From Sulfomarinibacter sp963741385 (lineage in GTDB: Bacteria; Acidobacteriota; Thermoanaerobaculia; Thermoanaerobaculales; Sulfomarinibacteraceae), in assembly GCA_963741385.1 (NCBI GenBank), contig CAVUHO010000014.1, positions 372,001 through 436,000 on the forward strand: a stretch of DNA of 64,000 nt, read 5' to 3'. The notes beneath the pieces were generated by a model. The model was not told where the DNA came from. It worked only from the letters and a program-made list of their open reading frames with translations, and did no database searches. The position numbers and the translations under genes were made by a program. Positions 17,298-26,441 of this stretch are shown one piece after another; position 1 is the first letter of the stretch; every line of letters begins with the position of its first letter.

Positions 17298-19792
17298 GCA
17301 AGCTCCCCGGCGCGCCGGCGCCAGTTGATGTTGGGGCGGAGGATAGCAGACGAAATTTCGGATTTCGGATTTCGGATTTCGGATTTGCCACCCACCCCCC
17401 CACCTACCGGCAACGCCCGAGTGCTCACGATGGGTTCGATCGTGCGGCGGAGGTGCCTGGCTCCTCCCGGGAAAGGCGTGCTGATACGAGTCGCGCGCGG
17501 TGGAGGTGCCATTTTGAACATTGTTTGACACCCCGATCCTGCAGTCCCGAAGAGCGTCGCTGGCAAACAATGTTCAAGGTGGCTCCTCTCGGGAAGGGCG
17601 AGTGGAAAGTCGGGGGCTCCCCAGAGGGATGGAGTCCCCCGCTGCCGGTTCAGCTTCAGCGGTTGCGACAGCGACAGGCGCTGTGGTTGGCAGCGAGGCT
17701 CAGTTGCGGCGACCGCGGCTGACGTGGTCTCCGATGTGTGATTGTGTCCGAGGAACCTTTGACAGCCCGCCCTCGGTCGTGCTTTGCACAGGGGTCGTTC
17801 GAGCGCCGTATCCACCGGAATCGAATTCGCCTCAGCTTTCTGTTCGTCGTCTCGCGTGCGCTTCATATCCGGCACTCGGAGAGTGACCTCGCCTGAGGAG
17901 GGAATCGGCAACATACCGAGATTCACGATGCCGGACTGACCCGCCATCAAGACCTGATAGGAACCCGGAGGGAGTGAGGCGACATCGAGGATCCCGGCGG
18001 CATCAGTCATCCGGCTCAATCCGTTCTGAAGCGTGTGTTTTTGAACGAGACTGAAAGGCAGAGCAACGCCGGAATCAGAGACGTACGTCATCAAGACTCC
18101 CGCGGCCGGCTCTCCGTTTCCGTCTTGAACGACCACTCGAGTGGCAGCCGAGAGCCCCTTCAGGCCGATGACGGCCTCTTCGCCGTCGCGGACGACCGCC
18201 CAGCCGATGGAGTAACCCGCCGCTTGTGCATACACCACGTCACCCGGTTGTGCATCGACTGAAAAGGACCCGTCCTGTCCAGTGACGGTGTTGACGCTGC
18301 AGAACCCACCGAGACCGGGCTCGCAGAGAAGGACCTCGATCCCGGCCAGAGGGTTGCCGGCAGGCCCGACAACGCGCCCGTTCGCCGACCCTATTTCGTC
18401 GAGTTCGATCCAGACGCCGCTGATATCCTCACCAGCGTACTCGACCTCAATTTCCCGTTGCCGAAACCCTTCCATGTGAGCAAACAGGCGTACGGAATCC
18501 GCCTCCCAAATGCCCTTGAAAATGAAGGCGCCGTCCGCTGAGGTTCTTGTCCCCCCTCCAAAGCCTACGTCGGTCGAATCCAGCATGATTCCCACGTAAC
18601 AGCCTTCGAGTGGGGACTGGTCGGACCTCGCGACGACTCTCCCCGAGATCTTTCCGGTGTCGAGGTCGAAGTCCTGCTCGACGAGTTCTCCCGGTTCGAC
18701 CTCCGTCAGATCAATCGACTGAATCTGCCGGTCACCGTTGGGCGACGTAGCCATTGCACCAAATTGAGCGCGAACCCACAGCGTCATTTCATAAAAACCG
18801 TCCGCATCGGTGCGGGTCGTGTGCCTGACATCCGCCGTCGCTACCGACACCTCGGCGTTTTCAACCGGGAAATCGTCGGTTCGAACGGTCCCCTCGAGAA
18901 ATATCGGCTCCGGGTGAAGGACGGTCTCTTGCCACCCCGGCGAAAACGTCTCCTCCGTCGAGTATTTCAGGTCGGTCCCGGTTTTCGTGAGGGTCAAGCG
19001 ATGCAGTCCCGGCTCGGTTTCGACCTGGACCCTGAGGTCGGTGCCGATCTCCGCCTCGATGGGATTTTCCCACCTTTCAGCCTGGAAGGTGGTCGTCTCG
19101 TTTTCGGACTCGACCACCAGGTCGAACGGCGGGTCGGCGTCGATGTCGGTGGCGTTCAACACCACGTCGACACGGGCCACCGCACGCATCGTGATCTCTC
19201 CGAGATCGTGACCGGTCTTGGTGCCGTCAACCACGAGGACCCGCTCCACGGTCGCGTAATCGGGGGCTTCGAAAAACAGGGCATAACGCCCCGGCTGAAC
19301 GGGTGGGGATTCGAAGTGACCGTTCGAGGCAGCCTGCACCTCATAGAATCCGGCTGCGGCGAGAGCCTCGCGGCACAGCCGTTTCGTTCCATCTTTTGCA
19401 GCGGCGGTTTCTCCGAATCGAACGACCGCCGGAACCGGGACACCGCCCGAGTCAACCGCCGACCCGAGGAAAGTCGGCCCTGCCGACCACTTCAGTTCCG
19501 ACACTGATCGTTCGCTGCCACCCTCGATCTCGGTCGCCTCGAGAATCGGCAGATAATCGGACCTTAAAAAGACCAGGCAACCTTCTCCTGCCGGGACGGT
19601 GACCTCGAAATTGTCGTCGTTCAATCGCCCGACGAACGGCTCGGACTGATCATCGACAGCCCAGGCGACAACCTCAGGTCTTCCCTTCTCACCGAACAGA
19701 ATCGTTCCGGACGGTGGACTCGATTCCTGAGCGTGGACGCTCGTCACGGCACGGAGAAGAGCGACAACGATGAGTAATAACCTTGCCCTCAT
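17243..19792 (-). CDS. Secreted protein with carboxypeptidase-regulatory-like repeats; C-terminus extended by repeat DNA
   Basis: About 849 residues. A signal peptide (LLLIVVALLRAVTSVHA, cleaved before QES) precedes several beta-sandwich units of the carboxypeptidase-regulatory-like type. Examples are VDSGGVPVPAVVRFGETAA, VSVATADVRHTTRTDADGFYEM, GRVVGPAGNPLAGIEVLLCE and QDGNGEPAAGVLMTYVS. Such proteins are common in the outer envelope of Acidobacteriota and Bacteroidota; the function is unknown. The recognisable part ends near 17760. The remaining ~170 residues are translated repeat sequence (RNPKSEISS and similar) that stays open across the right repeat and 55 bases into guaA. ATG at 19792 has GGAGG six bases upstream. 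Confidence 0.75.
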   Translation of the reverse strand: MRARLLLIVVALLRAVTSVHAQESSPPSGTILFGEKGRPEVVAWAVDDQSEPFVGRLNDDNFEVTVPAGEGCLVFLRSDYLPILEATEIEGGSERSVSELKWSAGPTFLGSAVDSGGVPVPAVVRFGETAAAKDGTKRLCREALAAAGFYEVQAASNGHFESPPVQPGRYALFFEAPDYATVERVLVVDGTKTGHDLGEITMRAVARVDVVLNATDIDADPPFDLVVESENETTTFQAERWENPIEAEIGTDLRVQVETEPGLHRLTLTKTGTDLKYSTEETFSPGWQETVLHPEPIFLEGTVRTDDFPVENAEVSVATADVRHTTRTDADGFYEMTLWVRAQFGAMATSPNGDRQIQSIDLTEVEPGELVEQDFDLDTGKISGRVVARSDQSPLEGCYVGIMLDSTDVGFGGGTRTSADGAFIFKGIWEADSVRLFAHMEGFRQREIEVEYAGEDISGVWIELDEIGSANGRVVGPAGNPLAGIEVLLCEPGLGGFCSVNTVTGQDGSFSVDAQPGDVVYAQAAGYSIGWAVVRDGEEAVIGLKGLSAATRVVVQDGNGEPAAGVLMTYVSDSGVALPFSLVQKHTLQNGLSRMTDAAGILDVASLPPGSYQVLMAGQSGIVNLGMLPIPSSGEVTLRVPDMKRTRDDEQKAEANSIPVDTALERPLCKARPRAGCQRFLGHNHTSETTSAAVAATEPRCQPQRLSLSQPLKLNRQRGTPSLWGAPDFPLALPERSHLEHCLPATLFGTAGSGCQTMFKMAPPPRATRISTPFPGGARHLRRTIEPIVSTRALPVGGGVGGKSEIRNPKSEISSAILRPNINWRRRAGELACSTRSFSSSISGRSTRS
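17344..17658. repeat. Structured repeat, right copy (inverted relative to 15452-15763)
   Basis: This is the reverse-complement counterpart of the left copy. The block CCCGCTGCCGGTTCAGCTTC (17639-17658) matches exactly. TTGAACATTGTTTG (17514-17527) pairs perfectly with CAAACAATGTTCAA (17564-17577), forming a 14-bp stem with a 36-base loop. The left copy has a stem of different sequence at the same place. A GGATTTC-type tandem array (about 17355-17385) ends the element on the guaA side. The carboxypeptidase-regulatory-like gene reads through it. Confidence 0.85.
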
Positions 19793-20105
19793 TGTGACCT
19801 CCACGTCCAATCCGTGCACACTCGACTCTCAAACCACGTTCTCAAAAACAAACGCAGTCACAGGAGCCGTTTTGCAGAACTGCGAGTTTCATGGCTGTCG
19901 CCACCTAGGAATATAGTGCGAATCCACCGCCGCAGCAAACACTGAGCGCTCTACGAAGCCTTCTCCAAATGCCTCGCGATGAGCACTTTGATGAGCGACT
20001 GCCGCTGACGGCGACGCTGTAAACTCATCGCTTCGATACTCGGCGTCGTGCAATTCCCGATGAGCCAAAATATGGAAGCAGGCCCATTTATCCCATCCGG
20101 TGCGT
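19793..20105. other. Intergenic region, no gene seen
   Basis: This is a gap of about 313 bp between the start of the minus-strand secreted protein gene and the end of the minus-strand amidase gene. It is moderately AT-rich in its middle and has no convincing frame, hairpin or repeat. It probably holds the promoter of the secreted protein gene. Confidence 0.4.
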
Positions 20106-20810
20106 TCAGTCTCCGAGGTCCATCGCGCCGGTGAGCAGCTCGATCAGCACCGGCGAGTGCCTCTCCTTGAGATCGTAGAGGGAGGCCGCCTCGAGTTCGT
20201 AGGTCACCAGTGTGAGGTCGTGCTCACGCGCCCACGACCCGAAGGAGCCGGGCGTGGGGTAACCGACCTCTTCGAGTGGCAGCCCCGTTCTCTCGGCGAT
20301 CCATTGCCCCAACTTCGAGCCGGCCTCGTCGTCGATGCACGCCAGTGCCCCGTGCAAAGAGACCACGGCGCGCGGTTTCATCTCATCAATGAGCGAGAGC
20401 AGGGCACGGGTTTCGGGCTCCGAGGCCGGTTCGGCACCCGGACTGAGCTCGATGTCCCGCGGGCCCTCGCGCCGGCTCTTGTGGCGCACCGGCTCAGACG
20501 ACCAGTTGGAGGTCGGGAGGTTGCGATTGAGGTCGACACCGACGGCATTGCCCCGGGTCCCACGGAGCAACCCGTCGGGGTTGCCGCAGAGGATGGCGGC
20601 ATTCTTGAGGCCACCTTTGGCGATGGCCCTCAACGCTTCCGACACCACCACCGTGGTCTCCGGCTCGTCCCCGTGAATCGCGGCGAGAATCAGAATCTCG
20701 GGCGCCCTGTCTTCGGGGAGCCAGACCGTCAGTGGGATGCCCTCACGGGACGTTCCGTAAATCGAACTCGAGTGCCGGAGGATGCCGGTTTCCAAGCGTT
20801 CTACAAACAT
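20106..20810 (-). CDS. MpaA-like murein tripeptide amidase (M14 zinc carboxypeptidase family)
   Basis: A 234-residue protein. AAIHGDEPETT supplies the His-x-x-Glu zinc ligands near residues 45-48. NPDGLLRGTRGNAVGVDLNRN is the substrate-binding segment typical of MpaA and related M14 enzymes. SLHGAL contains the third zinc His, and VTYELEAASLYD the catalytic Glu. E. coli MpaA cleaves gamma-D-glutamyl-diaminopimelate in recycled murein tripeptide, and the short length and lack of signal peptide fit such a cytoplasmic role. The substrate assignment is by similarity only. It is a single gene, divergent from the small membrane protein at 20989. Confidence 0.82.
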   Translation of the reverse strand: MFVERLETGILRHSSSIYGTSREGIPLTVWLPEDRAPEILILAAIHGDEPETTVVVSEALRAIAKGGLKNAAILCGNPDGLLRGTRGNAVGVDLNRNLPTSNWSSEPVRHKSRREGPRDIELSPGAEPASEPETRALLSLIDEMKPRAVVSLHGALACIDDEAGSKLGQWIAERTGLPLEEVGYPTPGSFGSWAREHDLTLVTYELEAASLYDLKERHSPVLIELLTGAMDLGD

Positions 20811-20988
20811 CGGTATGTCACTCCCCGACGGCTCGCCGGCCGTCTTAGCGCACCATCTTCACAGGTGCCGACGTCTCATTGTTGCATTTTCGAAAGGAAG
20901 GCGAAAAAGTCAATTTGTCTCGTTCCCCGCCTCTCGACCGGTCGTGAGATGATGGTAGTCGGGCGGAGCGAAAGGGACATACTCAGAC

Positions 20989-21438
20989 ATGATGAACTGG
21001 CTCCGCCGTGTCACACCCGATCTCTTCCTGGCTGCCGTGGTGGCCCTGCTCATGACCGTTGCCCTCGACAAGCTCGACAAGGTCGAAAGCGAGCGGATCG
21101 TCGGCAGCGTCCGGTGGGCGGCGCAGGACGGGCTGACGATCGACGAACGGATCGGGGTCTTCGAACGGTCAATCCGACGTTCGATTTTCGTTCATCAACC
21201 CATTCTGGTGGCCGGCGCGGCGATCATCGTCGGTTTTATCTGCCGCAACCGCGGCTGGGCCTGGCTGACCGCCACCCTGGCGATCATCCCGGCTCTGCTG
21301 ATGGGCGCCGGGTTCCTCCTCGACGCCCGGTTCGCCGGCTCGGTTCTGATCGGCTCCTACATCGCGCTGGCGGTCTTCCTCGCCTCCCTCAGCGTCGCCG
21401 TCCGCAACCGGTTCGTTCCAGCCGTCGCACCCCGGTGA
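20989..21438 (+). CDS. Small membrane protein of unknown function upstream of nuoA
   Basis: 149 residues with an N-terminal helix (LFLAAVVALLMTVAL), a soluble segment rich in charged residues (about 28-65), and three further membrane helices (HQPILVAGAAIIVGFIC, WLTATLAIIPALLMGAGFLL, VLIGSYIALAVFLASLSVAV). No family is recognised. It precedes nuoA by about 90 bp on the same strand and may share its promoter. There are two adjacent ATG codons at 20989 and 20992. Confidence 0.65.
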   Translation: MMNWLRRVTPDLFLAAVVALLMTVALDKLDKVESERIVGSVRWAAQDGLTIDERIGVFERSIRRSIFVHQPILVAGAAIIVGFICRNRGWAWLTATLAIIPALLMGAGFLLDARFAGSVLIGSYIALAVFLASLSVAVRNRFVPAVAPR

Positions 21439-21528
21439 CTCCGATTCTGCGACGCTGGGGAATTTGACCTGACCCCCGAGCAAAGCTAGGATTCTCTCCG
21501 GATCACGTGGTCGTTCAAAGGACGCTTG

Positions 21529-21942
21529 ATGGCGCAACAGTTTCTGCCGGTTTTCATGGCGTTGGTCGTGGCGGGCACCTTTGCCGGTGTCCTGCTCGGC
21601 GTCGCCGCCCTGCTCGGACAACGGACGCGCCAAAGGACAACCGCCAAGACCGAAACCTACGAAACGGGCGTGCCGTCGCTCGACCGTGCCCGCAAACGGA
21701 TTTCCATCAAGTTCTACCTGGTCGCGCTGGTCTTCGTGGTGCTGGACGTCGAGATCGCGTTTCTCTATCCCTGGGCCGTCAACTACCGAGACGTCACGAC
21801 GGCCGGATCACTGGTGCCGTTGTGGGACATGGTGGCCTTTCTCAGCCTCCTCGCCCTCACCTACGCGTACCTGTGGCGCAAGGGCATCTTCGATTGGGGC
21901 CGCCGCCGGAATCCTGCTCCGGATCGGGGGCACGGCCGATGA
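21529..21942 (+). CDS. nuoA: NADH-quinone oxidoreductase subunit A
   Basis: 137 residues with three membrane helices. KTETYETGVPS and KRISIKFYLVALVFVVLDVEIAF are the NuoA hallmark segments, including the acidic residue cluster in the second helix. It is a membrane subunit of complex I next to the quinone site. ATG at 21529 follows AAAGGA; a TTG one codon earlier is possible. It overlaps nuoE by four bases. In most operons nuoB, C and D follow nuoA; here nuoE follows directly. Confidence 0.95.
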   Translation: MAQQFLPVFMALVVAGTFAGVLLGVAALLGQRTRQRTTAKTETYETGVPSLDRARKRISIKFYLVALVFVVLDVEIAFLYPWAVNYRDVTTAGSLVPLWDMVAFLSLLALTYAYLWRKGIFDWGRRRNPAPDRGHGR

Positions 21943-22475
21943 CCCACGAGATGACGCCTCCCCTCACGATCGCCTCGCCGCACGAGGTGGAGGAAGTCAC
22001 CTTCGACGACACGATGCAGCGGGAGATCGAAGCCATCTGCCGGCGCTACCCGGAGACCCACGCCGGCGCCGCCGTGCTGCCGGTGCTGTGGCTGTGCCAG
22101 GAAAGGTGGGGATGGATCTCGCCGGGTGTGATGCGGGCCGTCGCCGACCGCCTCGGACTCGCGCCGGCCTTCGTCGAAGGCGTCGTCACCTTCTACACCA
22201 TGTATCAACGGCGGCCGCCGGGGCGCTACCTCCTCCAGGTCTGCACCACGCTGTCATGCCAGCTGTGCGGCACCCCGAGCCTGCTGGAGCACCTCCGGAA
22301 AAAGCTCGGCATCGGCTTCGGCGAGACCACGCCGGACCGCAATTTCACGCTGGTCGATGTGCAGTGCCTCGGCGCCTGTGGTGAGGCGCCGGTCCTCCAG
22401 ATCAACAGCGACTACTACACCGATCTCACCCCCGAATCCCTTGACACCATCCTCGACGGACTCGCCGCGCAATGA
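21939..22475 (+). CDS. nuoE: NADH-quinone oxidoreductase subunit E (24 kDa-type)
   Basis: 178 residues. The thioredoxin-like domain carries the four [2Fe-2S] (N1a) ligands: two cysteines in QVCTTLSCQLCG (the last Cys of this stretch is additional) and two in VQCLGACGEAP. It forms the NADH-oxidising module with NuoF and NuoG. ATG at 21939 overlaps the nuoA stop, and the stop overlaps the nuoF start (ATGA), so translation is coupled. Confidence 0.95.
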   Translation: MTHEMTPPLTIASPHEVEEVTFDDTMQREIEAICRRYPETHAGAAVLPVLWLCQERWGWISPGVMRAVADRLGLAPAFVEGVVTFYTMYQRRPPGRYLLQVCTTLSCQLCGTPSLLEHLRKKLGIGFGETTPDRNFTLVDVQCLGACGEAPVLQINSDYYTDLTPESLDTILDGLAAQ

Positions 22476-23803
22476 AGGAGCCCATCCTCCTCCGCGCCCG
22501 CGGGACGAAGAACTCGCGCAGCCTCGCGACCTATGTCAAGGCCGGCGGCTGGGGCGCTCTCGACAAGGCGTTGGGGATGTCCCCCGCCGAAGTCATCGCC
22601 GAGGTCAAGGCGTCTGGTGTCCGGGGACGCGGCGGCGCCGGCTTTCCCGCAGGGGTCAAGTGGGGCTTCGTGCCCAGGGACTCGCCCAAAGAGAAGTACC
22701 TCATCTGCAACGCCGACGAGTCCGAGCCCGGGACCTTCAAGGACCGCGAGCTCATCCTCACCGACCCGCACATGGTGCTCGAGGGGATCGCCATCGCCTC
22801 CTATGCGATCGGGGCCCACACCGCCTACATCTACATCAGGGGTGAGTTCGTCCGCGAGACCGCGATCCTGGAAACGGCGATCGCCGAAGCGCGCAAGAAG
22901 AACTACCTCGGACCGAAGGTGCTCGGCCACCCCTACGGCCTCGAGATCCACATCCACCGCGGCGCCGGGGCCTATATCTGCGGCGAGGAGACCGCGCTGA
23001 TCGAGTCCCTCGAGGGCAAACGCGGTCTCCCCCGCCTCAAACCGCCTTTCCCCGCCGTGGTCGGTGTGTTCGGGTGTCCGACCGTGGTCAACAACGTCGA
23101 GACCCTGGCCTGCGTCCCGCACATCATCAACCGGGGGGCCGCGTGGTTTGCCGGCATCGGCACCGAACGCAGCACGGGAACCAAGCTTTTCTGCGTCTCC
23201 GGGCACGTCGAGCGCCCCGGCGTCTACGAAGAACCCATGGGCATCACCTTCCGCGAGATCATCGAGGACCGATGCGGGGGCATCCGCGGCGGCCGCACCT
23301 TGAAGGCCTTCATCCCTGGCGGTTCGTCGGCCCCCGTCCTGCCCGCCGACAAGGTGGACACGCCGGCCGACTTCGATTCGGTGGCGGCGGCAGGGTCGAT
23401 GCTCGGCTCCGGCGGCGTCATCGTCATGGACGACACCGTGGACATGGTGTGGGCGCTGGAGAACCTCCTGGTCTTCTACGCCCACGAATCGTGCGGTCAG
23501 TGCACCCCTTGCCGCGAGGGCTCGGACTGGGCGGTCGACATCGTCCGCCGCATCCGCCGCAGATACGGCCGTCCCGAGGATATCGACACCCTGCGCCGGA
23601 TCGCCCGTTACGCCTCTCAAGGCATGACCATCTGCCCGCTCGGCGACGCCTTCTGCGGGCCCATCACGAGCTTTCTCGACCACTTCGGGCACGAGTTCGA
23701 AGAGGCCATTGCCGCCGCCAGGCCGTTGCCCGCGCGACGCCTCCCGATCCTGCCGTTCCATCGAACCGACGAACTCTCCCATGCTGCGGAGCCTCAGGCG
23801 TGA
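22472..23803 (+). CDS. nuoF: NADH-quinone oxidoreductase subunit F, NADH- and FMN-binding
   Basis: 443 residues. GVRGRGGAGFPAGVKW is the NADH/FMN-binding glycine-rich motif, and CNADESEPGTFKDRELI the conserved FMN segment. AYICGEETALIESLEGKRG and ESCGQCTPCREG (three ligands of cluster N3, the fourth in MTICPLGDA) complete the family pattern. It oxidises NADH and passes electrons through FMN to the Fe-S chain. It overlaps nuoE and nuoG by four bases each. Confidence 0.97.
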   Translation: MKEPILLRARGTKNSRSLATYVKAGGWGALDKALGMSPAEVIAEVKASGVRGRGGAGFPAGVKWGFVPRDSPKEKYLICNADESEPGTFKDRELILTDPHMVLEGIAIASYAIGAHTAYIYIRGEFVRETAILETAIAEARKKNYLGPKVLGHPYGLEIHIHRGAGAYICGEETALIESLEGKRGLPRLKPPFPAVVGVFGCPTVVNNVETLACVPHIINRGAAWFAGIGTERSTGTKLFCVSGHVERPGVYEEPMGITFREIIEDRCGGIRGGRTLKAFIPGGSSAPVLPADKVDTPADFDSVAAAGSMLGSGGVIVMDDTVDMVWALENLLVFYAHESCGQCTPCREGSDWAVDIVRRIRRRYGRPEDIDTLRRIARYASQGMTICPLGDAFCGPITSFLDHFGHEFEEAIAAARPLPARRLPILPFHRTDELSHAAEPQA

Positions 23804-25390
23804 TCACGCTGACCATCGACGGCAGCCCCGGTCACGGTTGCGGCGGGCACCAACCTCGTCGAGGCTGCGGCCCAGACAGGTGTCGAGATCCCGACCTACT
23901 GCTACCACCCCGGTCTCAGCGTGGTGGGCCAGTGCCGCATCTGTTTCGTCGAGGTGGAGGGTATGCCGAGACTCGTGACAGCCTGCTCGACGCCCGCCCA
24001 GGACGGCATGGCGGTCCAGACGGCCTCCGCACGGGTGCGCGAGGCGCGCGCCGCGGTGATGGAGTTCCTGCTCGAGAACCACCCTCTCGACTGTCCGGTG
24101 TGCGACCAGGCCGGAGAGTGCGGTCTCCAGGACTACTCGGTGGAGCACGGCCTCGACACCACCCACATGGTTGACGAACGCCGCACCTACCCGGGTTTCG
24201 AGCGCCGGATGATCGGACCTCACGTCGTGCAGAACCAGAACCGGTGTATCCACTGCACGCGGTGCATCCGCTTCACGACCGAGATCTCCGAGACCGCGGA
24301 CCTGACGATGAAAAGCCGCGGCAACCACTCCTACATCGACACCTTCGACTCTTCACCCTTCGACAACCCGTGGTCGGCCTGCGCCGCCGACGTGTGTCCG
24401 GTGGGCGCCCTGACGGTCAAGGAGTTCCGGTTCCGGGCGCGGGTCTGGCACCTCGAAGAGACGGCGAGCGTCTGCCCGGGATGCAGCATCGGCTGTAACA
24501 TCCATCTCGGCCACCTCGCCGGCGTCGTCCACCGCTTCACTCCACGGGAAAACCGGGAGGTCAACGGGTGGTGGATGTGCGACTACGGCCGGTTTCTGGC
24601 CGAGGGCCTCAACGACCGCGACATCGAGCGGCCGCTGTTGCGCGACGAGGGCGGCGAACGCGCCGCGGCGTGGCCCCAGGCTCTCGACGAGCTCGCCGAC
24701 CGGCTCAGAAACGCCCCCAAACCCGTGGTGGTGGGGTCGGCCGCTCTCAGCAACGAGGCCCTCTTCGCTCTCAAACGGAACCTCGTCGACGCCGCCCACA
24801 TGGAGGTCGTCGTCCCCATCCACAGCGGACCGGCCCGCCGGATGAAAAACGGTCGCGGAGAGTGGATCGAGAGTTCGGACGCCCACCCGAACACCTCCGG
24901 TGTCCGCCACCTGGGTCTGGCAACGGTCGACGGCGCGAGCCTCGAAGCCTACCTCCGCGACGGCGAAGGGCCGTTTCTGATTCTCGACGCCCACGCCCAC
25001 CCCTGGCTCGCTTCCCCGGCTGCCGCGGCGGCAGTCAAAGATCGGTGGGTCGCCGTCCTCGCGCGCACCCGCACGCCGCTGGTGGACGCCGCAGCGATGG
25101 TGCTGCCAGCAGCTTCGTGGGCCGAGACCGAGGGCACCTCCACCTCCTCGACCGGCCACATCCAATTGGCGAGAAGGGCGATGGCGCCAAAGGCCCAGGC
25201 GCGGCCAGCGTGGGAGGTGGTGTTCGCCCTCGCCCTCGCCCTCGGCCTCGAACAGGAGCGGAAGGTGTCGCCGCACATCCTGTTTGCCGAGATGGCTGCG
25301 GAAGTGGCCGCCTACCGGGGTCTGACCTGGGGCGGGCTGATGGCCGGCAGCCCGCTGGCGATCCGCCGGGAGGTGCCGGGTGTGGGCTGA
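23800..25390 (+). CDS. nuoG: NADH-quinone oxidoreductase subunit G (apparent one-base frameshift near the 5' end)
   Basis: GTG at 23800 overlaps the nuoF stop. The first ten codons (VITLTIDGSP) belong to a plant-type ferredoxin domain, but the frame is then lost. Removing one base in the CCCCGG run at 23826-23831 restores VTVAAGTNLVEAAAQTGVEI and PTYCYHPGLSVVGQCRICFV. The total length is 3n+1, consistent with one insertion. Downstream are the N5 site HPLDCPVCDQAGEC, N4-type cysteines (CIHCTRC, CAADVCP) and a molybdopterin-type Fe-S motif (CPGCSIGC). At about 529 residues it is shorter than many NuoG proteins, with a reduced C-terminal domain. Probably functional with a sequence error. Confidence 0.88.
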
Positions 25391-26432
25391 GGTCGCAGTC
25401 ATCGGCATCAAGCTGGCGTTCGGGCTGGCGGTCCTGTTGACCACGGTGCCCATCATGGTGTGGGTGGAACGCCGCGGTTCCGCCCTGATCCAGGACCGTC
25501 TGGGGCCAAACCGTGTCGGACCGCTCGGCCTGCTGCAACCGGTTGTCGACGTGGTCAAGCTGATTGCGAAAGAGAACATCTTGCCCAAACGGGCCGAGAC
25601 GTGGCTCTTTCTTCTCGCACCTCTGTTCGCGGTCGCGATCGCCCTGAGCACCTTCATCGCGGTGCCGATCGGCGCCGACAGCGGGCTCGAGCTCTTCGGT
25701 CACCCGATCGACGGCTGGATCGTCGCCCCCGACCTCAACATCGGCCTTCTCTACATCTTTGCCATCGCCTCGCTGGGCGTCTACCCGTTGGTTCTGGCCG
25801 GTTGGTCGTCGGCCAACAAGTACGCGCTGTACGGGGGCATCCGGGCGGCGGCCCAGGCCATCTCCTACGAGCTCGCCATGACCCTGGCGGCGGTCGGGGT
25901 GCTGATGGCCGCCGGTTCGTTGCGCCTCCACGAGATGGTGGCGGCTCAGAGCGGCGTCTGGCTTGGCTTCCTTCCCCACTGGAACGTCGTCACCCAACCC
26001 ATCGGCGCCCTGGTCTTCGTCGTCGCCGTGTTCGCCGAAACCAACCGCGTGCCCTTCGACCTCGCAGAGGCGGAGGCGGAGCTGGTGGCCGGCTACCACA
26101 CCGAGTACTCGTCGTTGTCCTTTGCCGCCTTTTACATGAGTGAGTACATCCACATGACGGTGGCCGCGGCCCTCATCTCGCTGCTCTATTTCGGCGGTTG
26201 GAACCTGCCCTGGATCGACGTGCCATTGACCGGTTGGCCGGGCGCGCTGCTCTCGTTGTCGGTGTTTGCGGTCAAGGTGGCCTTTTTCCTGTGGTTCTTC
26301 GTCTGGGTCCGGTGGACCGTGCCGCGATTTCGTTTCGACCAACTCATGTCGCTCGGCTGGAAGGTGATGATGCCGTTGGCGGTCGTCAATTTTCTGTGGG
26401 TCGGGGTCGCCCTCGCCCTCGGGTACCTGTAG
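25380..26432 (+). CDS. nuoH: NADH-quinone oxidoreductase subunit H
   Basis: 350 residues with about eight membrane helices. VWVERRGSALIQDRLGPNRVGP and VFAETNRVPFDLAEAEAELVAG are signature NuoH/ND1 loops lining the quinone channel. It lies at the junction of the peripheral and membrane arms. GTG at 25380 overlaps the nuoG end by 11 bases. nuoI, which usually follows, is absent; nuoJ follows after 9 bp. Confidence 0.96.
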   Translation: MWAEVAVIGIKLAFGLAVLLTTVPIMVWVERRGSALIQDRLGPNRVGPLGLLQPVVDVVKLIAKENILPKRAETWLFLLAPLFAVAIALSTFIAVPIGADSGLELFGHPIDGWIVAPDLNIGLLYIFAIASLGVYPLVLAGWSSANKYALYGGIRAAAQAISYELAMTLAAVGVLMAAGSLRLHEMVAAQSGVWLGFLPHWNVVTQPIGALVFVVAVFAETNRVPFDLAEAEAELVAGYHTEYSSLSFAAFYMSEYIHMTVAAALISLLYFGGWNLPWIDVPLTGWPGALLSLSVFAVKVAFFLWFFVWVRWTVPRFRFDQLMSLGWKVMMPLAVVNFLWVGVALALGYL

Positions 26433-26441
26433 GGTGCGGCG

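Noticed and set aside
21439..21528. Rex operator upstream of nuoA
   Set aside because: No TTGTGA-N6-TCACAA-like palindrome was visible.
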